64,000 nt of DNA, taken from the NCBI RefSeq assembly GCF_000803645.1, contig NZ_CP009122.1, positions 410,501 through 474,500 on the forward strand. Reading direction: 5' to 3'. This document shows, piece by piece, positions 8,472-17,963 of the stretch. The notes under the pieces are model-generated. The model was not told the origin of the DNA. It searched no databases and saw only the letters and a list, made by a program, of their open reading frames with translations. Source of the stretch: Sphingopyxis fribergensis. GTDB lineage: Bacteria > Pseudomonadota > Alphaproteobacteria > Sphingomonadales > Sphingomonadaceae. The first letter of the stretch is position 1. Every line of letters starts with the position of its first letter. A program made the translations under genes and the position numbers.

Positions 8472-10283
8472 ATGGGAGAGGGGGCGAAAACGTCGTCGGA
8501 AGGCAAGACGGCGCTACGGTCGCGTGCCTGGTTCGACAATCCGGAAAATCCGGACATGACGGCACTCTATCTTGAGCGTTATTTGAATTACGGCTTCAGC
8601 ATCGACGAGCTTCAATCGGGCCGGCCGATCATCGGTATTGCGCAGACCGGCAGCGATTTGACCCCGTGCAACCGCCATCATCTCGAGCTCGCGAAGCGCG
8701 TGCGCGACGGGATTCGCGACGCGGGCGGCATCGCGATCGAGTTTCCGACGCACCCGATCCAGGAAACAGGCAAGCGTCCGACCGCCGGGCTCGACCGTAA
8801 CCTGCAATATCTGAGCCTCGTCGAGGCGATCCACGGCTATCCGCTCGACGGCGTGGTGCTGACGATCGGCTGCGACAAGACGACGCCTGCTTGTCTGATG
8901 GCCGCGGCGACGGTCAATATTCCCGCGATCGCGCTGTCGGTCGGCCCGATGCTCAACGGCTGGTTCAAGGGCGAGCGCACCGGATCGGGCACGATTGTCT
9001 GGAAAGCCCGCGAAATGATGGCGGCGGGCGAGATCGATTATAAGGGTTTCCTCGAACTTGTTGCCTCGTCGGCGCCGTCGACCGGCTGGTGCAACACGAT
9101 GGGCACCGCGACGACGATGAACTCGCTGACCGAGGCGCTCGGCATGTCGTTGCCGGGATCGGCTGCGATCCCCGCCCCCTATCGCGATCGGCAGGAGTGC
9201 GCCTATCGCACCGGCGTGCAGATCGTCGAGATGGTTCATGCCGACCGCAAGCCCAGTGATATCCTGACCCGCACCGCGTTCCTCAACGCGATTCGCGTCA
9301 ATTCGGCAATCGGCGGGTCGACGAACGCGCCGATCCATCTCAACGCGATCGCGCGCCATATCGGGGTTGAGTTGACGCTGGAAGATTGGGAGACGCAGGG
9401 CGCCGACGTGCCGCTGATCGTCAATCTGCAGCCCGCAGGCAGCTATCTGGCGGAGGACTTCTATCGCGCGGGCGGCGTGCCGGCGGTGATGGGCCAATTG
9501 GTGCGCGCGGGACTGATCGATGGCGACGCGCTGACCGCGAATGGACAGACGATCGCGGCGAATATTGGCGATGCCGATACGCAGGACACCGATGTCATCC
9601 GGACGCTCGATGCGCCGTTGAAGCCGGCGGCGGGTCTGACCGTGCTGCGCGGCAATCTGTTCGACAATGCGGTGATGAAGCTCAGCGTGATTTCGCCCGA
9701 GTTCAGGGCGCGTTATCTCAGCAACGCCGCAGACCCCGATGCTTTCGAAGGCACCGCGATCGTGTTCGACGGACCCGAGGATTATCATAGCCGCATCGAC
9801 GATCCGGCGCTTGGCGCCGACGCCAATTCGATTCTGATCATGCGCGGGGCGGGACCGATCGGCTATCCCGGCGGCGCGGAGGTCGTGAACATGCGTCCGC
9901 CCGCGGCGCTGATCCAGGCCGGCCTGCACGCGCTGCCGTGCATCGGCGACGGCCGCCAGTCGGGGACTAGCGGCAGCCCGTCGATCCTGAACGCGGCGCC
10001 CGAGGCGGTCGTCGGCGGCGGACTCGCGCTGGTGCGCACCGGCGACCGCATTCGCATCGACCTCGGCAAGCGGACCGCCGACATGCTGGTGGATGCGGCC
10101 GAACTCGATCGCCGGCGGGCGGAGCTTAAGGGCAATCCCGATTATATGCCGCCGCCGCAGACGCCGTGGCAGGAAATCCACCGCGCGCTCACCGGCCAGT
10201 TCGACGGGGGCGCGGTGCTTGAAATGGCGGTCAAATATCAACGCGTGGCGCAGACGCGCGGGCTGCCTAGAGATAGCCACTGA
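8472..10283 (+). CDS. IlvD/Edd-family sugar-acid dehydratase (probable D-galactonate dehydratase)
   Basis: The product is 603 residues from the ATG at 8472, with GAGAGGAA at 8460-8467 before it; the frame is open from 8451 but that TTG has no ribosome site. Three conserved cysteines that hold the [2Fe-2S] cluster are C66 (TPCNRHH), C134 (GCDKTTPA) and C207 (WCNTMGT). The protein belongs to the arabinonate/xylonate/galactonate branch of the IlvD/Edd family rather than to the branched-chain enzyme. Expected reaction: D-galactonate to 2-keto-3-deoxygalactonate, which the downstream dgoK and dgoA products use. L-Arabinonate is an alternative substrate. The lactonase gene follows with a TGATG overlap. 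Confidence 0.88.
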   Translation: MGEGAKTSSEGKTALRSRAWFDNPENPDMTALYLERYLNYGFSIDELQSGRPIIGIAQTGSDLTPCNRHHLELAKRVRDGIRDAGGIAIEFPTHPIQETGKRPTAGLDRNLQYLSLVEAIHGYPLDGVVLTIGCDKTTPACLMAAATVNIPAIALSVGPMLNGWFKGERTGSGTIVWKAREMMAAGEIDYKGFLELVASSAPSTGWCNTMGTATTMNSLTEALGMSLPGSAAIPAPYRDRQECAYRTGVQIVEMVHADRKPSDILTRTAFLNAIRVNSAIGGSTNAPIHLNAIARHIGVELTLEDWETQGADVPLIVNLQPAGSYLAEDFYRAGGVPAVMGQLVRAGLIDGDALTANGQTIAANIGDADTQDTDVIRTLDAPLKPAAGLTVLRGNLFDNAVMKLSVISPEFRARYLSNAADPDAFEGTAIVFDGPEDYHSRIDDPALGADANSILIMRGAGPIGYPGGAEVVNMRPPAALIQAGLHALPCIGDGRQSGTSGSPSILNAAPEAVVGGGLALVRTGDRIRIDLGKRTADMLVDAAELDRRRAELKGNPDYMPPPQTPWQEIHRALTGQFDGGAVLEMAVKYQRVAQTRGLPRDSH

Positions 10284-11137
10284 TGAGCGGCGTGCGGGTG
10301 ATTGCGCGCGACCGGCGTGACCGGCTGGGCGAGGGGCCCTTGTGGTCCGCCCGGCACGATGCTTTGCTGTGGGTCGATATCATGGGGCGCCGGATCAACC
10401 GCATGGCGCTGGCCGACGAAAGCGTCGAAAGTTTTGAGCAGCCGCATTATTCGGCGTGGATTATCGAACGCGAAGCCGGCGGCTTCGTCGCGGGGATCGG
10501 CCGCGATATCGTCCGGATCGATCTCGACGCCGATACGCGCGAGTTGATCGCGTCGGTCGATCAGGGCAATGCCGCAAATCGCCTTAACGACGCGAAGGCC
10601 GACGGGGCGGGGCGGATCTGGGCAGGTACGATGCCCGTCACCTGCGACCGTCCCTCGGGCGCCTTCTACCGGCTCGATCCCGATGGTACGCTGGCAAAGG
10701 TCGATGCGCCCTATACGATTGCGAACGGCCCGGCGATCGACCCGGCCGGTACCTTCTTGCTCCACACCGACACGGCGCGTGCGACGATCTTTCGCTTCGA
10801 CATCCATGACGATGGCTCGCTCGGCGAGGCAGCGCCGTTCATCGTCTTCGAAGAGGCGTGGGGCAATCCCGACGGGATGACCTTCGACGCCGACGGCGGT
10901 TTGTGGGTTGCATGCTGGGGCGCATCGCGCGTCACACGCTTCGCGCCCGATGGCCGGCCCGACCGTCATATCGCGCTTCCGGCATCGCAGATTACAAGCT
11001 GTACCTTTGCGGGTGCCGGGCTCGACCGGATGTTCGTCACCTCGGCCGCCGACGGCGTGAACGAGGAGCATGGCGGCGCGTTGTTCGAGGTGGACCCCGG
11101 ATGCCGCGGGCTGCCGACACAAAAATACAAGGGTTAG
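10283..11137 (+). CDS. SMP-30/gluconolaconase-family lactonase (probable galactonolactonase)
   Basis: The product is 284 residues, a six-bladed propeller lactonase of the SMP-30/regucalcin family. Metal ligands of the family are visible: E17 in LGEGPLW, the asparagine of NRLNDAK, and the aspartate of GNPDGMTFD. It should open galactonolactone made by galactose dehydrogenase. The start overlaps the dehydratase stop (TGATG), so translation is coupled, and the order dehydratase / lactonase / mutarotase fits one pathway. No signal peptide is present. An L-arabinolactonase role cannot be excluded by sequence. Confidence 0.88.
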   Translation: MSGVRVIARDRRDRLGEGPLWSARHDALLWVDIMGRRINRMALADESVESFEQPHYSAWIIEREAGGFVAGIGRDIVRIDLDADTRELIASVDQGNAANRLNDAKADGAGRIWAGTMPVTCDRPSGAFYRLDPDGTLAKVDAPYTIANGPAIDPAGTFLLHTDTARATIFRFDIHDDGSLGEAAPFIVFEEAWGNPDGMTFDADGGLWVACWGASRVTRFAPDGRPDRHIALPASQITSCTFAGAGLDRMFVTSAADGVNEEHGGALFEVDPGCRGLPTQKYKG

Positions 11138-11150
11138 AGGAGTGAATAAC

Positions 11151-12299
11151 ATGTCAAAACTGGCTTTGGGAGCGGCCGCGGCGGCCCTGGTTGCGGCGAC
11201 GCCCGCGCTGGCGGCGGAAGCTGCGCAGTCGACTTTTGGTACGATGCCTGACGGGCGCAGCGTCCCGGCAGTAAAGCTGAGCAACGCAAACGGTATCGAG
11301 ACGACTGTTATCGCCCTGGGTGCGACGCTGCAGTCGGTGATCATGCCCGATCGCGACGGCAAGAAGGCGGATGTCGCGCTCGGCTACGATAACCTCGATG
11401 ATTATTTGAAGCAGCCGCAATATTTCGGCTCGACGGTCGGACGCTTCGCCAACCGGCTCGCGGGCGGACGCTTCACGCTCGACGGCAAAACCTGGCAGAC
11501 GCCGATCAACAATGGCGCGAACGCGCTGCACGGCGGGACGCTCGGCTTTGACAAGGTGTTGTGGGAGGTGACGGCGGTGAAAAGCGGGCCGACCGCGTCG
11601 GTCACGCTTCGCTATGTCAGCCCCGACGGCGACCAGGGCTATCCCGGCACGATGACGATCGACGCGACCTATTCGCTGAGCGACAAGAATGAATTGACGA
11701 TCGAATATGTCGCGACGAGCGACCGGCCGACGATCGCCAACATCACCAACCACGCCTATTGGAACCTCTCGGGCGAAGGGTCGGCGAACGGCGCGATGGG
11801 CCATGTCGTGACCATCCCGGCGGAGAGCTATCTGCCGACCGACTCAGGTGCCATTCCGACCGGCGAATATCGCCCCGTCGAAGGCACGGTGTTCGATTTT
11901 CGCAAGCCCGTCGCGGTCGGCGACCGGGTGCGCGACGCCAGCGACGAGCAAATCCGCTTCGGGCGCGGCTATGACCATAATTGGGTGATCGGCCGCAGCG
12001 TGACCGCCGACGAACATCTGATGGCAAAGGTCGAGGATCCGGCATCGGGCCGCGGTTTCGAGCTTTGGTCGAACCAGCCGGGGCTGCAGATGTATTCGGG
12101 CAATTTCTTCGACGCGACGACGCACGGAAAGGCGAAGAAAATCTATCGCATCGGCGATGCGATCGTCATGGAGCCGCAGATTTTTCCCGACGCGCCGAAC
12201 CAGAAGGATTTCCCGAACGCGCGACTTGCGCCCGGCGAGACCTATCGCAACGTGATGACCTATCGCCTGACGACGGGAAAAAAGGGTGCGAAGCGTTAA
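11151..12299 (+). CDS. galM: Secreted aldose 1-epimerase (galactose mutarotase)
   Basis: The product is 382 residues from the ATG at 11151, with AGAGGAG at 11136-11142; a longer frame exists but lacks a ribosome site. The first ~22 residues (KLALGAAAAALVAATPALAA) are a signal peptide, so this mutarotase is periplasmic. Family motifs are GRFANRLAGGRF, NALHGG (catalytic histidine), TNHAYWNLSG and DHNWVI. It interconverts alpha and beta anomers of galactose released by exo-glycosidases, which may matter because transporters and the dehydrogenase prefer one anomer. It is the last gene of the 8472 operon and converges on the regulator gene at 12322. Confidence 0.9.
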   Translation: MSKLALGAAAAALVAATPALAAEAAQSTFGTMPDGRSVPAVKLSNANGIETTVIALGATLQSVIMPDRDGKKADVALGYDNLDDYLKQPQYFGSTVGRFANRLAGGRFTLDGKTWQTPINNGANALHGGTLGFDKVLWEVTAVKSGPTASVTLRYVSPDGDQGYPGTMTIDATYSLSDKNELTIEYVATSDRPTIANITNHAYWNLSGEGSANGAMGHVVTIPAESYLPTDSGAIPTGEYRPVEGTVFDFRKPVAVGDRVRDASDEQIRFGRGYDHNWVIGRSVTADEHLMAKVEDPASGRGFELWSNQPGLQMYSGNFFDATTHGKAKKIYRIGDAIVMEPQIFPDAPNQKDFPNARLAPGETYRNVMTYRLTTGKKGAKR

Positions 12300-12321
12300 A
12301 GTCCGACCGAGGCGCCGTCGT

Positions 12322-13062
12322 TCAGGTGGCGCCGTCGGGCTTTGCGGCGTCGATCAGGTCGAGCACGTCGCTGATCAGCGCGCGCATCGCCTTGCGCGCT
12401 TTGTCGGCATTGCCCTTGACGATCGCGTCGCGCACTGCGGCGTGATCGCCGACATTGGCGGTCCGCCCCTTGACCCGGTTGGTGAAGCGGATCGACGTGC
12501 GCAGCGCCGTGCCGACCACGTCGCGAAACTGCGCGTAAAAGGGATTGCGCGACGCGCGAAGGACCGCAACGTGAAAGGCGATGTCGCTGTCGAGCGGATC
12601 GTCCTCGCCGCGCTCGGCCTTTTCCATTCGCGTCAGGCCAGCGTTGATCCGGGCGATGTCGTCGTCGGTCGCGACGCGCGCCGCGAGTGCGGCGGCTTCC
12701 GGTTCGATCGCGACGCGCAGTTCGTTGAACTGACGGAGGAGGTCGATCGAAAATTTGCGTTCGAGGAGCCAGCGCAGGACATCGGTATCGAACAGGTTCC
12801 ACGAGGTGGTGGGCTGGACAATCGTTCCCTGGCGCGGACGCGCGCTGAGCAGCCCCTTGGCGGTCAGCATCTTCACAGCCTCGCGCGTTACCGAGCGGCT
12901 GACACCATGTTGCTTGGCAAGTTCCGCCTCGGTCGGAAAAATCGATCCGTCATATTCGCCGATCACGATCGATCGCCCGATGGCGTCGAGCATTCCATAA
13001 GTCAGATTGCGGCCCAATTGCGGCCGCGCATCCTCGATTCCCAGCGCCGACATGTTCACCAC
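12322..13062 (-). CDS. FadR-type GntR transcriptional regulator (copy 1)
   Basis: The product is about 246 residues. An N-terminal winged helix (FPTEAELAKQHGVSRSVTREAVKMLTAKGLLSARPRQGT) is followed by an FCD ligand-binding domain with the family DIAFHVAVLRAS and DHAAVRDAI histidines. The start is uncertain. GTG at 13062 is chosen because GGAG lies six bases upstream and the paralogue at 27930 also starts at GTG; GTG 13059, ATG 13053 and TTG 13074 are alternatives. It is divergent from the Na+/galactose symporter, with the AT-rich motif between them. It probably senses a sugar acid or keto-acid intermediate and controls the locus. The paralogue at 27930-28664 is very similar throughout the DNA-binding half. 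Confidence 0.92.
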   Translation of the reverse strand: MVNMSALGIEDARPQLGRNLTYGMLDAIGRSIVIGEYDGSIFPTEAELAKQHGVSRSVTREAVKMLTAKGLLSARPRQGTIVQPTTSWNLFDTDVLRWLLERKFSIDLLRQFNELRVAIEPEAAALAARVATDDDIARINAGLTRMEKAERGEDDPLDSDIAFHVAVLRASRNPFYAQFRDVVGTALRTSIRFTNRVKGRTANVGDHAAVRDAIVKGNADKARKAMRALISDVLDLIDAAKPDGAT

Positions 13063-13128
13063 GCTCTTCTCCAATTGTCATTTTTACCCGCCTTATCACT
13101 TATGTCGCACAGGAAGCTAGACAAGCTG

Positions 13129-13145
13129 TTTAAATAAGATAAATG
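13129..13145. promoter_or_regulatory. AT-rich candidate operator, copy 4
   Basis: TTTAAATAAGATAAATG (reverse CATTTATCTTATTTAAA) lies between the regulator gene and the symporter gene at 13182. A second, weaker half-match (TTATCACTTAT, 13093-13103) is nearby. Two sites would suit both autoregulation and control of the symporter operon. Confidence 0.45.
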
Positions 13146-13181
13146 TGATTTCAAATTGTACATAGAGAGGGGAGAGTCCGC

Positions 13182-14780
13182 ATGACGGGCCTGTCGCAGA
13201 TCGATATCATCGTCATCGTCATATATGCCATCGGCATTTTCGGCCTGGCGCAATGGGTAAGCCGCGAAAAGGCCGGCCATGCGAAAAACACGTCCGACTA
13301 TTTTCTCGCCTCGAAATCGCTTCCCTGGTGGGCGATCGGCGCATCGCTGATCGCGGCGAATATTTCGGCCGAACAGATCGTCGGCATGTCAGGGTCGGGC
13401 TATGCGCTGGGTCTCGCCATCGCTTCCTATGAATGGATGGCGGCGCTCACCTTGCTGATCGTCGGCAAATATTTCCTGCCGATTTTCCTCAAGAACCACA
13501 TCTACACGATGCCGCAGTTTCTGGAGCAGCGGTACGGCAAGACGCTGCCGGTGATCATGGCCGTGTTCTGGCTCGCGCTTTATATTTTCGTGAATCTGAC
13601 CTCGATTATCTGGCTCGGTTCGATCGCCGTCAACAAGGTTGCCGGCGTCGACCAGAATGTCGCGCTGATCGTGCTCGGTGCCTTCGCGCTGCTCTATCAG
13701 CTTTATGGTGGGCTGAAGGCTGTCGCGCTTACCGATATCGTCCAGGTGACCCTGCTCGTCATGGGCGGCCTCATCATCTCCTATCTGACGCTCAACGAGA
13801 TCAGCGGCGGGCAGGGCGTGCTCGCGGGCTTCTCGATCCTGACCGAACGCGTCCCCGGCCATTTCGACATGATCCTCGAGCCGGGTCATCCCTTTTACAA
13901 GGATCTGCCTGGCATCGCGGTGCTCGTCGGCGGGATGTGGATCGCGAACCTCAGCTATTGGGGCTTCAACCAATATATCATCCAGCGCGCGCTCGCGGCG
14001 AAGGATCTGGGCGAGGCGCAAAAGGGTGTGATTTTCGCGGCGTTCCTCAAGCTGTTGATGCCCGTGATTATCGTCCTCCCCGGCATCGCCGCGGTCGTGC
14101 TCGCGCCCGACCTCGCCAAGCCCGATGAAGCCTATCCGATGATGATGCAGTTGCTGCCGCCGGGGCTGCTCGGCCTCGTCTTTGCCGCTTTGATCGCCGC
14201 AATCATCGCGTCGACCGCGTCGAAGATCAATTCGATCGCGACGATCTTCACGCTCGATCTCTATGCCAAAGCGCGCGGCATCAGCACGCGCGCCGAGGAT
14301 GAGGCCGGCTCGACCGGTCAGGAAAAGCATCTGGTTCTCGTCGGCCGCCTCGCTGCGGCCCTCGCGGTGGTCGTCGCGCTGCTAACGGCGCGTCCGCTGC
14401 TCGGCAATTCGGATCAGGCGTTCCAGTTCATTCAGGAATTCTCGGGCTTCTTCACGCCCGGAATTACGGTGATCTTCCTGCTCGGTCTGTTCTGGAAACG
14501 CGCGAACGAAGCCGGCGCCATCGCCGCGGCGATCGCATCGGTGCTGCTATCCTACGCGTTCAAGATCGGCATGCCCGACTTTCCCTTCATGAACCGCATG
14601 GGCCTCGTCTTCCTGATCAGCCTCGCGCTCGCGGTCGGGATCAGCCTGACCTTCAAGGCGCGCGGCGATGCCAACCGCATCTCGATGCAGGGCGTCACCT
14701 TCGCGACGCCGACGACCTTCAATGTCGCGGGCGTCGGCGTGATCCTGATCCTGATCGCGCTGTACGCGACCTGGTGGTGA
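13182..14780 (+). CDS. Na+/galactose symporter, SSS family (vSGLT-like)
   Basis: This 532-residue sodium:solute symporter is strikingly like Vibrio vSGLT. Shared blocks include SLPWWAIGASLIAANISAEQ, SYEWM, VGKYFLPIF, LYIFVNLTS, YWGFNQYIIQR and AFQFIQE. Residues matching the vSGLT galactose pocket are conserved: N60, Q65, E84, the asparagine of GFNQY, the lysine of AFLKL and the glutamine of FIQE. It should import D-galactose across the inner membrane. It heads an operon with dgoK, dgoA and a sulfatase, and its stop overlaps the dgoK start. AGAGGGGAG precedes the ATG. Confidence 0.93.
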   Translation: MTGLSQIDIIVIVIYAIGIFGLAQWVSREKAGHAKNTSDYFLASKSLPWWAIGASLIAANISAEQIVGMSGSGYALGLAIASYEWMAALTLLIVGKYFLPIFLKNHIYTMPQFLEQRYGKTLPVIMAVFWLALYIFVNLTSIIWLGSIAVNKVAGVDQNVALIVLGAFALLYQLYGGLKAVALTDIVQVTLLVMGGLIISYLTLNEISGGQGVLAGFSILTERVPGHFDMILEPGHPFYKDLPGIAVLVGGMWIANLSYWGFNQYIIQRALAAKDLGEAQKGVIFAAFLKLLMPVIIVLPGIAAVVLAPDLAKPDEAYPMMMQLLPPGLLGLVFAALIAAIIASTASKINSIATIFTLDLYAKARGISTRAEDEAGSTGQEKHLVLVGRLAAALAVVVALLTARPLLGNSDQAFQFIQEFSGFFTPGITVIFLLGLFWKRANEAGAIAAAIASVLLSYAFKIGMPDFPFMNRMGLVFLISLALAVGISLTFKARGDANRISMQGVTFATPTTFNVAGVGVILILIALYATWW

Positions 14781-15649
14781 GTGGGTCCGCATCCTTTATC
14801 GCCGTCGACTGGGGCACGACCAACCGGCGCATCTTCCGGTTCGACGGCGGCGCGGTCGCGCATACCGAACACGACGACCGCGGCGCCGCGTCGGTCACCG
14901 ACTTCGCGGGCGAGGTCGCGGCGATCCGCGAACGGTTCGGCGATCTGCCGATGCTGCTCGCCGGCATGGTCGGTTCGACCGTCGGCTGGCGCGTCGTACC
15001 CTATGTCGCGGCGCTGGCGGGGGTCGACGATCTGGTAGCGGGACTCGGCTGGATCGATGATCGTACCGCGATCGTGCCGGGCGTTTCCTGTTCGAAGAAT
15101 GGCCGCGGCGATGTGATGCGCGGCGAGGAAGTGCAGTTGCTCGGCGCGGTGGCGGGCTGGATGGTGCCCCCCGACGCGCTGCTCGCGCAGCCCGGAACGC
15201 ATTGTAAATGGGCGACGATGACCGGCGGGCGAATCGCCGGCTTCACCACGGCGATGACGGGCGAGTTGTTCGCGCTGCTGCGCGGGCATAGCCTGCTCGC
15301 CGGATCGCTGACCGCCGACGTGACCGACAGCGAGGCGTTTCGCGAAGGGCTCGCCGAGGGGGCACGGCGCGATCTCGCCGCGTCGCTGTTCGGTATCCGT
15401 GCGGCGTCGGTGCTCGGCCTGCGCGACGATGCCGATGCGGCCTCCTTTGCAAGCGGCGTGCTGATCGGGGCCGACGTTGCCGCGCGGATGGACGATTGCG
15501 CGTTCGAGCAGGTCCATATTCTCGCCGACGCTGCGCTCGGCGATCTTTATGCCGCGGCGGTCGCGGCGACCGGCCGCGAGCCGGTCATCGTCGACAGCCA
15601 CAGTGCTTTCGCACGCGGCATCCTCGCCATCGGAGACAAAGCTCTATGA
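14777..15649 (+). CDS. dgoK: 2-dehydro-3-deoxygalactonokinase
   Basis: The product is 290 residues. GTG at 14777 overlaps the symporter stop (GTGA); GTG at 14774 is also possible. FIAVDWGTTNRRIF is the phosphate-binding start of the kinase, and QPGTHCKW and LAGMVGSTVGW are typical of DgoK proteins. It phosphorylates 2-keto-3-deoxygalactonate to the 6-phosphate with ATP in the cytoplasm. It lies between the galactose symporter and dgoA, with start/stop overlaps on both sides, so the three are tightly coupled. No unusual features are seen. Confidence 0.93.
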   Translation: MSGSASFIAVDWGTTNRRIFRFDGGAVAHTEHDDRGAASVTDFAGEVAAIRERFGDLPMLLAGMVGSTVGWRVVPYVAALAGVDDLVAGLGWIDDRTAIVPGVSCSKNGRGDVMRGEEVQLLGAVAGWMVPPDALLAQPGTHCKWATMTGGRIAGFTTAMTGELFALLRGHSLLAGSLTADVTDSEAFREGLAEGARRDLAASLFGIRAASVLGLRDDADAASFASGVLIGADVAARMDDCAFEQVHILADAALGDLYAAAVAATGREPVIVDSHSAFARGILAIGDKAL

Positions 15650-16275
15650 CCCACCTTGCCGCCTTCGACGCCGCCTTCGCGCGTTGCCCGCTGATCGCGA
15701 TCCTGCGCGGGGTGAAGCCCGACGAGGTCGAGGCGATCGGCGAGGCGCTGGTCGAATCTGGTTTCACGCTGGTCGAGGTCCCGCTGAACTCGCCCGATCC
15801 GTTGGTTAGTATCGGGCGTCTTGCCGAGCGACTGAAAGGGCGCGCGGTGATCGGCGCCGGTACCGTTTTGACGGTCGCGAATGTCGCCGCGGTGCAAGCC
15901 GCTGGTGGCACCATGATCATTTCCCCCAACACCAATGTCGATGTAATCGCGGCGACCGCCAAGACGGGCCTTGTGTCGCTGCCCGGCTTTGCGACGCCCA
16001 GCGATGCCTTTGCGGCGCTCGGTGCGGGCGCTACCGCGCTGAAGCTCTTTCCCGCCGAGGCGGCGAGCCCGGCAGTGCTCAAGGCGATGGGCGCGGTCGT
16101 TCCGGCCGGGACACGGCTGCTGCCCGTCGGCGGCATTGCGCCGGATAATATGGACCCATGGCTCGCGGCGGGCGCTGCGGGCTTTGGATTGGGCTCGGCG
16201 CTTTACCGGCCGGGCCTGGATGCGGCCGAGGTCGCCGCGCGCGCAAGCGCATTCATTTCGGCGCTTGGGCGCTGA
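15646..16275 (+). CDS. dgoA: 2-dehydro-3-deoxy-6-phosphogalactonate aldolase
   Basis: This 209-residue class-I KDPG/KDPGal aldolase starts in the ATGA overlap with dgoK. E44 (TLVEVPLNSPDP) and the Schiff-base lysine K133 (ALKLFPAE) are present, with IGAGTV and PVGGI as further barrel motifs. The PLNSPDP form is typical of DgoA rather than Eda. It splits KDPGal into pyruvate and glyceraldehyde-3-phosphate and completes the De Ley-Doudoroff route. Confidence 0.94.
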   Translation: MTHLAAFDAAFARCPLIAILRGVKPDEVEAIGEALVESGFTLVEVPLNSPDPLVSIGRLAERLKGRAVIGAGTVLTVANVAAVQAAGGTMIISPNTNVDVIAATAKTGLVSLPGFATPSDAFAALGAGATALKLFPAEAASPAVLKAMGAVVPAGTRLLPVGGIAPDNMDPWLAAGAAGFGLGSALYRPGLDAAEVAARASAFISALGR

Positions 16276-16300
16276 CAGTTTTCGATCGAGGAGTTTTTCG

Positions 16301-17722
16301 ATGTCGCAATCCATTCGCCGCGGCCTGACGCTCGCATCCGCCGTCCTTGCCATGGCGGTCGCTTCCGCTACCCCCGGCCACGCCCGCGATGCCGAAACCG
16401 CGCCGCGCAAGCCCAATATCGTAATATTCCTCGCCGATGACCTGAGCTATGCCGACGTTCCGAACGGCGGCGATGCGAATGTCCGCACCCCCGCGTTGCA
16501 GCGGCTGACGTCGGAAGGCATGACGTTCGACCGTGCCTTTGTTGCATCGCCCGCCTGCGCGCCCAGCCGTGCCGCCTTGCTGACCGGCATGATGCCGGCA
16601 CGCAACGGGGCAGAGGCCAACCACGACCGCGCGAATGCGGCGATCCGCAAGCTTCCCTCCTATCTGCAGGAACAGGGGTATCAGGTCGTCGCCTTCGGCA
16701 AGGTCGCGCACTATCAGCACACCGGAACCTATGGTTTCGATTATTATGCGAACGACACCTTCCACGATCACAAGGGCATTCCCGCCGCCGCCGAATGGCT
16801 GAAGGAGCGCAAGGACAAGCGCCCGCTGGCGCTGTTCGTGGGCAGCAACTGGCCGCATGTGCCGTGGCCGCGGACGACCGAAGGCTATGATCCCGCGGCG
16901 ATGAAGCTGCCGCCGAAGACGGTCGACACGCCGATCACCCGCGACGCCCGCGCGCGTTTTTATGCCGCGGTCACGCGGATGGATCAGGATCTCGCATCGA
17001 CGATGGACGCGGTCGATGCGGTGCTTGGGAAGGACACGTTCGTCCTTTATTCGACCGACCATGGAACACAGTGGCCGTTCGGCAAGTGGAACCTCTATGA
17101 CACCGGAACGCGCGTGCCGATGGTCGTGCGCTGGAACGGTCATGTGAAGGCGGGAACGCGGACCGACGCGATGGTCAGCTGGGTCGATGTCCTGCCAACG
17201 CTCGTGCAACTCGCAGGTGGCAAAGCGCCCGAAGGCATCGACGGCATTTCCTTTTCCAGCCTCTTTGGCGTGGGGACGGGGGCCGCGGGCCGGAAGGAAA
17301 TTTTCACGACGCACAACAACGACGGCCGGGTGAATGTCTATCCGATGCGCAGCATCCGCACCGACCGCTGGAAATATATCGAGAACCTGCATCCCGACTG
17401 GACCTATACGACGCACATCGACTTGAAGGTGATGCGCACGGACTCGGGCGCCTATTTCCCGTCGTGGCGCGACGCGGCCGAAAAAGATCCAGCTGCGAAG
17501 GCGATCGTCGACAGCTATTACACTCGTCCTGCCGAAGAACTTTACGACCTTCAGGCCGATCCGGACGAACAGGTCAATCTCGCGGGCGACCGCCGCTATG
17601 CCAAGGAACTCGCCGGGCTCCGCACGCGTCTCGCCGCCTGGCGCAAGGCACAGGGCGACACCGGAAAAGTACCGGTGCAACCGCGGTTCGAACGCGGCCC
17701 GATGGAAGGCGAAGGCGACTGA
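16301..17722 (+). CDS. S1 sulfatase (sulfamidase-like subgroup)
   Basis: The product is 473 residues from the ATG at 16301 with GAGGAG seven bases upstream; longer open sequence to 16136 overlaps dgoA and is not used. The signal peptide ends near PGHARD. Active-site features are VIFLADDLSYAD, C86-APS-R90 (formylglycine), SNWPHVPWP and YSTDHGTQWPFGKW. The compact length and STDHG motif resemble the heparan N-sulfatase-like subgroup. It is the last gene of the symporter/dgoK/dgoA operon, so desulfation is tied directly to galactose uptake. It is followed by a strong terminator. The sulfate position attacked cannot be told from sequence. Confidence 0.92.
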   Translation: MSQSIRRGLTLASAVLAMAVASATPGHARDAETAPRKPNIVIFLADDLSYADVPNGGDANVRTPALQRLTSEGMTFDRAFVASPACAPSRAALLTGMMPARNGAEANHDRANAAIRKLPSYLQEQGYQVVAFGKVAHYQHTGTYGFDYYANDTFHDHKGIPAAAEWLKERKDKRPLALFVGSNWPHVPWPRTTEGYDPAAMKLPPKTVDTPITRDARARFYAAVTRMDQDLASTMDAVDAVLGKDTFVLYSTDHGTQWPFGKWNLYDTGTRVPMVVRWNGHVKAGTRTDAMVSWVDVLPTLVQLAGGKAPEGIDGISFSSLFGVGTGAAGRKEIFTTHNNDGRVNVYPMRSIRTDRWKYIENLHPDWTYTTHIDLKVMRTDSGAYFPSWRDAAEKDPAAKAIVDSYYTRPAEELYDLQADPDEQVNLAGDRRYAKELAGLRTRLAAWRKAQGDTGKVPVQPRFERGPMEGEGD

Positions 17723-17765
17723 TCCCCAAACGGGACGTGCTATCGCGTTCCGTCTTCCCGAAATG

Positions 17766-17807
17766 AAAAACACCGCGCCGGGACGCCGTTCCGCTGCGGT
17801 GTTTTTT
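17766..17807 (+). terminator. Rho-independent terminator
   Basis: An 11-bp stem (17766-17776 AAAAACACCGC with 17796-17806) is followed by a T run. It ends the symporter/dgoK/dgoA/sulfatase operon before the TonB receptor promoter. Confidence 0.88.
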
Positions 17808-17879
17808 GTGCTCCTCGGGCAGCCGCGGCACATCGCAAAAGCGATGTCGCCAGAAAAAGCGCGTTGATCATTTTGCAGT

Positions 17880-17898
17880 TTTATAATATTTATCTTTT
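17880..17898. promoter_or_regulatory. AT-rich candidate operator, weak copy 5
   Basis: TTTATAATATTTATCTTTT upstream of the TonB receptor keeps TTTATC but loses the TAT of the core. TTGATCATTTT at 17864-17874 resembles the copy at 32211. Either could be a degenerate site, or simply an AT-rich promoter. Confidence 0.25.
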
Positions 17899-17963
17899 CA
17901 AGAATCGCCGGTCTGTAGGAGGCTAGGCGAACATGCGCGAAAGCGCCTGAAAAGGAGGGGATT

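Noticed and set aside
8514..10280. A 588-codon minus-strand frame opposite the dehydratase
   Set aside because: Arg/His-rich shadow without family features; the plus strand encodes a complete IlvD/Edd protein.
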